From positions 1 through 10,172 of the forward strand of contig JAGRHM010000531.1 of NCBI GenBank assembly GCA_020445005.1: a stretch of 10,172 nucleotides of DNA. The letters are read 5' to 3'. This document shows, piece after piece, positions 1-7,100 of this stretch. The notes beneath the pieces are model-generated. The model was not told where the DNA came from, made no database searches, and saw only the letters and a list, made by a program, of their open reading frames with translations. Both the position numbers and the translations under genes were made by a program. This DNA comes from Candidatus Competibacteraceae bacterium. GTDB taxonomy: Bacteria; Pseudomonadota; Gammaproteobacteria; Competibacterales; Competibacteraceae. How positions within the stretch are numbered: position 1 is the stretch's first letter; each line of letters opens with the position of its first letter.

Positions 1-1069
1 GTCCTTGCGTCACAAACCCCAAGGTTGAGTCGGTATTACCCGTCAACTGAATATCATAACCATTCGCCTGTTCGAGAATCAGACCGGTCTTGGCCTCATT
101 CAGCTTCGCCGTCACTCCTGTTGTACCCGTATAGCTGTTGATGGTCGCCGCCAGACCCGCTAGCGCAGCATCATCACCGCTGCCGTCGGCCCCACTGGCG
201 GTCAAATTGTAGCTGATTTTCACATCCTGGGAGATGGTGCCACTGTCGTCGGTATTCTGTCCCCTCAGCGTGAAGCTGACCGTACCGCCGCTGGCCCCGC
301 CGCCTGACGCGGTTAGTTGCAGTTGTGTGCTAGCCCGGGCGGTCACGCCGGTTTGCGCGGTTTTATTATTCACATTCGCCGCAATCTCCCGCGCCGAATC
401 GCCCGTCTGGACAGTGACGTCCGCAGTACCGAGCGCACCCGCAATCTTCAGGGTGCCTGAAGTGGTGGCATTATTAGTAGCGCTCGCAACGGTGCCGGTG
501 ACTGCCGCCGAAATGCCGCCGCTGGCCGACGTGGTCACGGCTTGAACAGTATGTGCGCCCATCGCGGTAGACTGGGCATTACCCGCGCTGATCGAAATGG
601 TCTGATTGGCGTTGGAGCCGACCTGGAATTTCTGGGCGCTGAACGTGCCATCCAGCAGATTTTTACCGTTGAAGGCCGTCGTATTCGCAATGCGGTTCAG
701 TTCCTGCTGCAGTTGCCCGATTTCTTTCTGCAACGAGGCGCGGTCCGTACCGGCGTTAGTGTCATTGGCTGACTGTACGGCCAGCTCGCGCATCCGCTGC
801 AGAATGGAGGTGGATTCCTGCAAAGCGCCTTCCGCCGTCTGCGCCAGGGAGATACCGTCGTTCGCATTCCGCACCGCCTGGTTGAGGCCGCGAATCTGGC
901 TCGTCATGCGGTCCGCGATCGCCACGCCCGCCACGTCATCCTTGGCGGAGTTGATGCGCAAGCCCGACGACAACCGCTCCATGGTTGTTCTCTGCAGGTT
1001 GCCGCTCTTAGATAGCTGCCGCTGGGCGTTCAGTGACATTTGGTTATGGTTGATAGTTAGCATAGACAT
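1..1069 (-). CDS. fliC: Flagellin, N-terminal 356 residues (3' end beyond window)
   Basis: Structural subunit of the flagellar filament, exported through the flagellar type III apparatus. The first ~150 residues are the conserved D0/D1 helical region: the start [30 protein letters not shown] at 31-45, [23 protein letters not shown] near 61-83 and the [11 protein letters not shown] stretch at 92-102, which matches the TLR5-recognised part of D1 in enterobacterial flagellins. Residues ~155-356 are a Ser/Thr/Gly/Ala-rich variable domain resembling flagellin_IN-type repeats. The conserved C-terminal D1/D0 helices lie outside the window. The start at 1069 is supported by GAGGAG at 1078-1083, eight bases upstream; a second Met two codons later is a less likely start. 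The frame is open without stops to the window edge. A FliA-type promoter lies upstream. The variable domain offers many possible O-glycosylation sites, and a GT41 enzyme is encoded ~1 kb away; that link is inferred. The family call is very secure, the gene symbol generic. Confidence 0.97.
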   Translation of the reverse strand, partial: MSMLTINHNQMSLNAQRQLSKSGNLQRTTMERLSSGLRINSAKDDVAGVAIADRMTSQIRGLNQAVRNANDGISLAQTAEGALQESTSILQRMRELAVQSANDTNAGTDRASLQKEIGQLQQELNRIANTTAFNGKNLLDGTFSAQKFQVGSNANQTISISAGNAQSTAMGAHTVQAVTTSASGGISAAVTGTVASATNNATTSGTLKIAGALGTADVTVQTGDSAREIAANVNNKTAQTGVTARASTQLQLTASGGGASGGTVSFTLRGQNTDDSGTISQDVKISYNLTASGADGSGDDAALAGLAATINSYTGTTGVTAKLNEAKTGLILEQANGYDIQLTGNTDSTLGFVTQG

Positions 1070-1096
1070 GACGATATCTCCTCAACATTCGTGAAT

Positions 1097-1146
1097 TCAG
1101 GCAACCTGAGCGGGCTGCTTGCCGAAACTGTAGCGGGATGCCCCGC
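1097..1146 (-). other. Two short hairpins in the flagellin 5' leader
   Basis: The predicted leader contains two perfect short inverted repeats: GCGGG/CCCGC with a four-base loop (1133-1146) and TCAGG/CCTGA with a three-base loop (1097-1109). Both lie between the expected transcription start (~1151) and the Shine-Dalgarno (1078-1083). Neither is followed by a U-run, so they are not terminators. They could stabilise the mRNA or position a post-transcriptional regulator, but five-base stems also arise by chance, so this is only a description. Confidence 0.3.
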
Positions 1147-1157
1147 CTTGACCCTTC

Positions 1158-1184
1158 CTATCGGCAGGTTACCGGAACTCTTTA
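1158..1184 (-). promoter_or_regulatory. FliA (sigma-28) class promoter for flagellin
   Basis: Read on the minus strand, the site is TAAA (1184-1181), a spacer of exactly 15 bases (1180-1166), then GCCGATAG (1165-1158). The enterobacterial FliA consensus is TAAA-N15-GCCGATAA, so this matches at every position except the last base. The expected transcription start is near 1151, giving a leader of about 80 bases before the flagellin ATG. Its presence implies that flagellin is expressed late, after completion of the hook-basal body and release of FliA, independently of the TPR gene upstream. Confidence 0.9.
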
Positions 1185-1257
1185 GGGGGAATATGGAGAA
1201 TTTTTCTGAAATATATGTCGCAAGAATAAAGCTATCTAATGCTATTCGCATTTTGAC

Positions 1258-1953
1258 CTAAGCCAGCGAATTTGCTCCTTCTTCCCCGCCTTGTCGCTGC
1301 TGGGCAGCGTCCAAATTACGCTGGGCTTCGTTGAAGTCGGGCCGGAGCGCGATCGCTTGGTGGAAGGCGGAAACCGCTTCCTCCCATTTCCCCAGCTCCA
1401 TATAGACCTTGCCCAGATTATTCCAGGCCAGAACATGTTCAGGATTGAGTTCCACAGTACGTTGATAACTGTCAGCGGCTTCCTCCAGCCGACCCTGACC
1501 CTGCAGAGCCTTACCCAGGTTATTTTGATAGGTGTCCTCGTCAGGGTTGATGTGAAGCGCCTGGCGAATCAGACGTTCGGCGGTCGCATGATCGCCACGC
1601 TGCGAATAGATCACGCCGAGCAGGTGCAGGGCATCGATATAACCAGGATGCGCTTCAAACACTTGCCGGTACACGGCCTCGGCATCGTCCAGGCGTTGGG
1701 CGCGATGCCATTCGGTCGCTTGTTCCAGCAGTTGCTGATAAATAAGGGCAGTCGCCTGATGCTGTCCGGCCTTGGCTTGTTGTTCAGCCAGCGCCATGGC
1801 CTGCGATAAGGCTATCGACCGTCCATTGATCTTGACCATCAGGGGTTGATTGCCGCGCGTGAGGTTTTGCAGCAGCGAAACGGCAGCGGTGCGTTCTGCG
1901 GGTGACGGTGTGCGACGGACTGCTCTGCCGGATTTACGAGACTTGTTTGACAC
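1258..1953 (-). CDS. TPR-repeat protein, 231 residues
   Basis: Predicted soluble cytoplasmic scaffold built of tetratricopeptide repeats, with no enzymatic domain, signal peptide or membrane segment visible. A GTG start at 1953 is preferred: AGGAG lies seven bases upstream, and the longer frame from 2034 lacks a comparable site and would overlap the divergent gene. An internal ATG at 1839 is an alternative. The N-terminus is strongly basic (SNKSRKSGRAVRR). After a helical stretch (~44-80), TPR units fall at about 85-104, 105-138, 139-172 and 173-206, with typical residues such as YIDALHLLGVIYSQRGD, DTYQNNLGKALQGQGR and HVLAWNNLGKVYMELGKW. The tail is Gln/Glu-rich. It is divergent from the GT41 gene and codirectional with flagellin 188 bp downstream. 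A role as a partner of the glycosyltransferase or of flagellin is plausible from position only. Its function is not recognised. Confidence 0.88.
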   Translation of the reverse strand: MSNKSRKSGRAVRRTPSPAERTAAVSLLQNLTRGNQPLMVKINGRSIALSQAMALAEQQAKAGQHQATALIYQQLLEQATEWHRAQRLDDAEAVYRQVFEAHPGYIDALHLLGVIYSQRGDHATAERLIRQALHINPDEDTYQNNLGKALQGQGRLEEAADSYQRTVELNPEHVLAWNNLGKVYMELGKWEEAVSAFHQAIALRPDFNEAQRNLDAAQQRQGGEEGANSLA

Positions 1954-1977
1954 AGGAAGACTCCTGGCAGGTAAAAT
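1947..1977 (+). promoter_or_regulatory. Candidate sigma-70 promoter for the GT41 gene
   Basis: A perfect TTGACA hexamer (1947-1952) is followed by TAAAAT (1972-1977, one mismatch to TATAAT). The spacer is 19 bases, wider than the preferred 17, so strength is uncertain. Transcription would start near 1984 and give a leader of about 22 bases. The element overlaps the GTG start of the divergent TPR gene, which would couple the two genes at a shared control region. No convincing promoter for the TPR gene was found in the same 53-bp gap. Confidence 0.33.
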
Positions 1978-2006
1978 TGAAATGAATTGTTCAGGTCGAG
2001 TGATCG

Positions 2007-4127
2007 ATGAAACGAAAATCCTCCAGGAAAGCAAAATCTAGCAAGCAACGTGCTACCAGGGAACCCCCTAGATTGTTACCCGTGGATGGAAAGTTGTCTG
2101 GCGCTCAGGAAGCTATTGTAGAACACTCACAGCATACTTCTGAAATCAGTGAAATGTGGGGTCTGTTTCATGCCGGTCGCTACGCTGAAATGGGCAAACA
2201 GGCGCAGCAGCTCGCTGAACAGGACCCACAGTACGGTGACGCCTGGCGATTATTAGGCATCGCCTGGCTGATGCTTGGAAATTACGCAGAGGCGTTGACG
2301 CCCCTGCGCCACGCCAGCGAACTGCTTACAGACCATGCCGAAGTCTGGGACCACCTGGGGCTGACCTGCCACCATCTTGGCGAATTCACCACCGCCGCCG
2401 CCTGCTATGAACGCTGTCTAACGCTGGACCCCCACCGGGTTCCGGCATGGAATAACGCTGCCGACAACGCCTGGCGTATGAGTCTGTTGGAAAAAAGCGA
2501 ATATTACGCCCGGCAGGCGTTGGCGCTGCAACCGGATTATGCTGGACCCCATGTCATTCTGGGCAATGTGTTTCGCGATCGCGGACAACTGGATCAGGCG
2601 GAAACTGCTTATCGTCAAGCCTTGCAGTGCAATCCGTCATTCGCCAGAGCGCACTATAACCTGGGGAGTCTGTTTCAGGAATGCGGGCGTTACTATGAAG
2701 CGCTGAACAGCTATCGCCAGGCGCTGACTATCCAGCCGGATTTTGTCGAAGCGCATTGCGCTTGCGGAACGGTTCTCAAGGACATGGGGCACTTTACCGA
2801 AGCCATGCATCACTACCAGACGGCGCTGATGCTGAATCCACAACTCGCGGAAACCTATTCGCATTGGTTGTTTGCTCTGTCGCACGATGAAAACGCCGAT
2901 CCGGCGCAGGTCTTCGCGGCTCACGCCGCCTTTGGGCAACGTTTCGAACCTTCTCTCAGGGCGATCCGCGGGCCAGCGCGCGATCACTCTCGTGATCCTG
3001 ATAAACGGTTGAATGTCGGTTTTATCTCCGGTGATCTGTGCCGTCATGCGGTCGCCAGTTTTGTTGAACCGGTGTGGCAGGAGCTCGACCGGCGCCAGGT
3101 CGCAATCATCGCCTATTCCAACCATCATCTTGAAGACGACCAAACCGCTCGACTCAAATCGCTGGTGGATACCTGGACGCCGGTGTTCAATCTGAGCGAT
3201 GCGGCGCTGGCCGAACGCATCCGCGCAGAGGGTATTGATATCCTCATTGATCTATCAGGTCATACCAGTCGAGACCGCCTGCTGACCTTTGCCCACAAAC
3301 CGGCGCCAGTGCAAGCATCCTGGATCGGTTATCCCAACACCACGGGGCTGACCACGATGGATTACTACCTGACTGATCGTTTCTGGGCGCCGCCGGGGGT
3401 TCTCGATGCGTTGTTTACCGAACGATTGGCGCGGTTGCCTTGTGTTTTCGCATTCCAACCGGCGCTTGATGCCCCACCGGTCAATCCATTGCCGGCCTTG
3501 ACGCGCGGTCATATCACTTTCGCCAGCTTTCATCGGCCTTGTAAATTGGGTGAGCGGGTTATCGCGCTGTGGAGCCAGGTTCTGAAAGCAATTCCCAAGG
3601 CCATCCTGTTGATCGGCGCCATGAACGATACGATGCTGCGTGATTCCTTTGCCACAAGGTTTTTGCGTTATGGGGTGAGTGCAAAGCAGTTGGTATTTTA
3701 TCCACAGATGGGACTGCAGGATTATCTGGCGCTCCATCACCAGGTGGATATCGTGCTGGATGCGTTTCCCTTCAGCGGGGGTGCTATCACTTACCATGCC
3801 TTGTGGATGGGCGTTCCCGTATTGACCCTGACGGGACCCAGTCCGCCGCATCGGCATTGTGCAGCAATCCTCCAGCATATAGGGCTTAATGACTGGATCG
3901 CTGGCAGTGAGGAGGCGTATGTCGATGTGGCCCGGCAGTGGGCGGCGAATTTGCCGCATTTGGCGATGTTACGCGCCAGCCTGCGCGCACAGATTGAACA
4001 CAGCGAAGTCTGCCGCTCGGAAAACGTGGCTCGCGGACTGGAGCAGGCGCTCCGTCAGATGTGGCAACGCTGGTGCGCCGGGTTGCCGCCGGAAAGTTTC
4101 GAGGCGAGGCGGGTAAGCCACAGTTAG
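2007..4127 (+). CDS. TPR-GT41 protein O-GlcNAc transferase-like glycosyltransferase
   Basis: Predicted cytoplasmic protein glycosyltransferase of the SPINDLY/OGT family (GT41), which moves a sugar from a nucleotide donor (UDP-GlcNAc in characterised OGTs) to Ser/Thr of proteins. The 706 residues comprise a basic N-terminus (MKRKSSRKAKSSKQR), TPRs over ~50-290 and a GT41 catalytic region over ~335-690. Visible family motifs include VGFISGDLCRHAV with His347, matching the active-site His of human OGT (H498); DILIDLSGHT (411-420); APVQASWIGYPNTTG (433-447); FASFHRPCKL with Lys513, matching the UDP-binding Lys842; and DIVLDAFPFSGGAITYHALWMGVPV, the donor-binding loop. No signal peptide or membrane segment is seen. 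The start is weakly supported because no strong Shine-Dalgarno precedes the ATG. Its stop overlaps that of the convergent giant glycosyltransferase. Flagellin is the obvious nearby candidate substrate, by analogy with flagellin-modifying GT41 enzymes such as Listeria GmaR. The donor-loop residues AIT and PHR differ from the usual TTT and AGR. The family is secure, the substrate is not. Confidence 0.93.
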   Translation: MKRKSSRKAKSSKQRATREPPRLLPVDGKLSGAQEAIVEHSQHTSEISEMWGLFHAGRYAEMGKQAQQLAEQDPQYGDAWRLLGIAWLMLGNYAEALTPLRHASELLTDHAEVWDHLGLTCHHLGEFTTAAACYERCLTLDPHRVPAWNNAADNAWRMSLLEKSEYYARQALALQPDYAGPHVILGNVFRDRGQLDQAETAYRQALQCNPSFARAHYNLGSLFQECGRYYEALNSYRQALTIQPDFVEAHCACGTVLKDMGHFTEAMHHYQTALMLNPQLAETYSHWLFALSHDENADPAQVFAAHAAFGQRFEPSLRAIRGPARDHSRDPDKRLNVGFISGDLCRHAVASFVEPVWQELDRRQVAIIAYSNHHLEDDQTARLKSLVDTWTPVFNLSDAALAERIRAEGIDILIDLSGHTSRDRLLTFAHKPAPVQASWIGYPNTTGLTTMDYYLTDRFWAPPGVLDALFTERLARLPCVFAFQPALDAPPVNPLPALTRGHITFASFHRPCKLGERVIALWSQVLKAIPKAILLIGAMNDTMLRDSFATRFLRYGVSAKQLVFYPQMGLQDYLALHHQVDIVLDAFPFSGGAITYHALWMGVPVLTLTGPSPPHRHCAAILQHIGLNDWIAGSEEAYVDVARQWAANLPHLAMLRASLRAQIEHSEVCRSENVARGLEQALRQMWQRWCAGLPPESFEARRVSHS

Positions 4128-7100
4128 TCCGGTAGCAGCATCTTCATCCATTCATCAAGGTGTTGGTCCAGCATCCAGTCGGACAACACCCAGTCATGCA
4201 GTTGTTGCCCGGCGGCGCGAGTGGCGTCCATATCGTGAATGTGCGTGCGGATCGCGTCAATCCAGGCTTTCGGATTGTTGGGAACCCGGGTGACCGGGGC
4301 ATTTCGGTAGGGTTCAATATCCGTACAGATCACCGGGTACCCAACCGCGCCATATTCCAGCAACCGCAAATTGCTTTTAGCGGCATTAAAACGGTTGATT
4401 TCCAGAGGTGCAATGGCCAAATCGAGATCCAGCGCCGCCAGACCCGCCGGATATTCATCAAAAGACACCGGGCCATGTAATTCAGCAATATGGTAGCGGA
4501 GTTTGGTCAGAGACATGCCCATGAAAATCCAGTCGACTTCATTAGCCATCGCCTCGACAACCGGGATGATGAATTCCAGATCGCCCTGGTGTTGTTGGGC
4601 ACCGGCCCAACCCACCCGCAGTTTGCGTCGCTCCTTGCGAGGGGGCTGCAGGTCGCCCCAATGGGAACGCTCCAGGTAGTTTGGCATCACCCGGATGTCG
4701 TCCACCATCCCACGCATCGCTTCGGCAATCGGTTGTGAGGTTGCAATCACACGATGACAGAGCGAGGCGGCTTTGCGCAATCGAGCTTTGGTATCCTTAC
4801 CGAAAAGTTTATGCACTGAGCTTTTTTGGGGAACGGAGAATACGATATCGTCTTGGCCGAAGACGCGGAAAATATCGGGCAACAACTCAGCATAACTTTC
4901 AACTTCACCGATATGCCAATGACTAAACGCATTTTGCAAAAAAAGCACTGTCGGTTTAACTCTAGCTAGTTCAGATGGGAACGGTAGAAAACGCTTTTCA
5001 CTATTAATTGGAGGTAACAGGAAACTGCAGATTCGTCCACTGTTTGTGAGCGCCTTGAGAGGTCGAATCATCCGGTATTGCCCTACACCGGTGGTGTCAG
5101 GCGGCTGGGCGACAATACGCGGCAGAGGTTCCAGGTCAGGATGCCAAGGTACATCAAAATCGCCGTCGATCATCCATGTACGCTCGCGCAAACTTAAATA
5201 GCGGTTATAGGCGGGGTCGCGGGGTTGGCAAATTACCCATTTTTTCTGGAAGTTTTTGATTGATTTTAAATTTTTTTTAATTCTTTTTTCTTGTTCCCTC
5301 GTATCTCTTTGTGAGTTCAGACTGACACTGCCATGATGAATAAGTGTCACATGTGGAGTCCAAACCACCCGATAACCTTGCTTGCGTATTTTCAAGCAAA
5401 GATCTACATCATTGTACAATATGGGAAATATTATTTCGTCCAGACCACCAACTGCAAAAAACAAGTCTTTGCGCACTAACAGACAGGCAGCGGTCACTGC
5501 TGAAAAGTCCTGGGTTGATTGCATACGTCCCATATATCCCGAATCAGTCATCGGCAGGTCAATCCCGACATGGTCGGCATTGCCCAGCATACCGATAATC
5601 ACACCTGCATGTTGTATCCTGTGATTAGGGAAGATCAATCGACATCCAACGATGCCGATATCTCGGCATGAGCCAATTGCTACCATTCGCTCGAGCCAAT
5701 CACTTTGCAAAACCACAGTGTCATTATTTAATAGTAGTAAAAAGTCGCCTGTCGATTGTCGCGCTGCAAAATTATTAATTGCTGAATAATTATACTCTTT
5801 TTGGTAATTCAATATCTTGATATTCTCATTAGCTTTTAAATTTTCTAAGTAGTTAATTGTAGCGGAATCTGCGCTGCTATTATCTATGATAATTACTTCG
5901 TGGTTTTTATAACGGGTTTTTTCAATCAGGCTTTCAATGCACGGCTGGAGTAAATCAACGCGGTCTTTCGTTGGAACGATGATACTGACTTTTGGCAATT
6001 GATTAGGTAGCTTGTAATCGATAAATAATGTATCGGGGATTAATCCAGTATTCACTTCAGCATCGATCTTGCAACGTCCTAAATGTTGCTGCAATAAAAT
6101 TTTAGCCAGCGGGGTATTAATATACTCGCCAGCCAGAATTTCTGGAACATGCACGAGAATCTCGTCGAGATGATCAACTAAGGTAACACTTTGTTCGGTC
6201 GCCATCAGCGCTGCGCCGTAGTTGCGTGTTAGTCCAACAGGCAACATCGCAATGCGAGGGTCCAACATCAGAGATTTATGGATGAGTGTTGCTGCGCCGA
6301 CGTAGGGACTCGAGCGCAGAAATTCAAGATTGATATCGGGTTTCAGTTTGGGCTGCAAATGTTCATCATCTGTGCTAATGAGATCCTCATCGGTATACAA
6401 CAACAGGGTATCCGGCCGCTCAAGCAGACGCATGCCAGCCAGCAAAGTAAATGCGGGTGATAAGCGTAGACCCGTTGGTGTGCAGATGAACCATTCGGCA
6501 GAACTGGCTTCAACGACCGCAGCAATTGCATCAGTTTGTTGGGTAGAAGGAATTTGAATCCATTCAAGCATTTTTCTGGATGTAAATTGTGGATTTGGGC
6601 AAGCGTGTTCAGAAAGTATCGTGAGTCGCCAATTAGGCAATATTTGGGCGGTTAGGTCATCGATAGTGTTGGCAACAAGTTTGTTGATCAATTCAGATAA
6701 AATCGCTAGTTGCTGACCTTCCCCTTTGTAGTTTGCAGTTAAAACAATATGTATACTTTTAATCAACTCCGGGGCTTGAACGCTTTTTAGCAAGCGCTGA
6801 CAACGATGCTTAGTCCAGGAATGAGCGGTAAACCACTGAGAATAACTTGGCCCCTTGTTAGAGTGAATCGATTGCTTTGGCTTAAAATTATCGATTAGAA
6901 CTTTAGCCTCGTTGTTATTAGGGTCTTGCTCAAGGACTTCTTCTAATAACATCAGAGCATTTTCTGATGTATCCAGAAAATTAGGATTTAATACATGGTA
7001 TTCGAGCACACATCGCGCTATTTCAACTAAAAACTCGTTACGAAATTTATTAATTAATTGAGCAATAGTAGGGTGGTTCCCTTGGACCATCTTACGAGCA

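Noticed and set aside
234..1094. Plus-strand frames of 76 to 162 codons opposite flagellin
   Set aside because: Antisense shadows of the GC-rich flagellin gene; flagellin is unmistakable on the other strand.
1057..1251. 64-codon minus-strand frame between flagellin and the TPR gene
   Set aside because: It overlaps the FliA promoter and the flagellin start, has no good ribosome site, and resembles no protein.
1186..1257. Possible terminator after the TPR gene
   Set aside because: Only an imperfect, bulged stem can be drawn and no U-run follows on the minus strand.
1965..1980. Possible sigma-54 promoter (TGGCAG ... TTGA) upstream of the GT41 gene
   Set aside because: The -24 and -12 like elements are one base too far apart and the invariant GC of the -12 element is missing.
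3790..3800. His597 in place of the acidic residue matching human OGT Asp925
   Set aside because: As far as I recall, HALWMGVP is a common variant among bacterial SPINDLY-type proteins, so it is not treated as a defect.
3255..3959. 234-codon minus-strand frame opposite the GT41 gene
   Set aside because: Antisense shadow; it has no recognisable domain, while the plus strand carries conserved GT41 motifs throughout.
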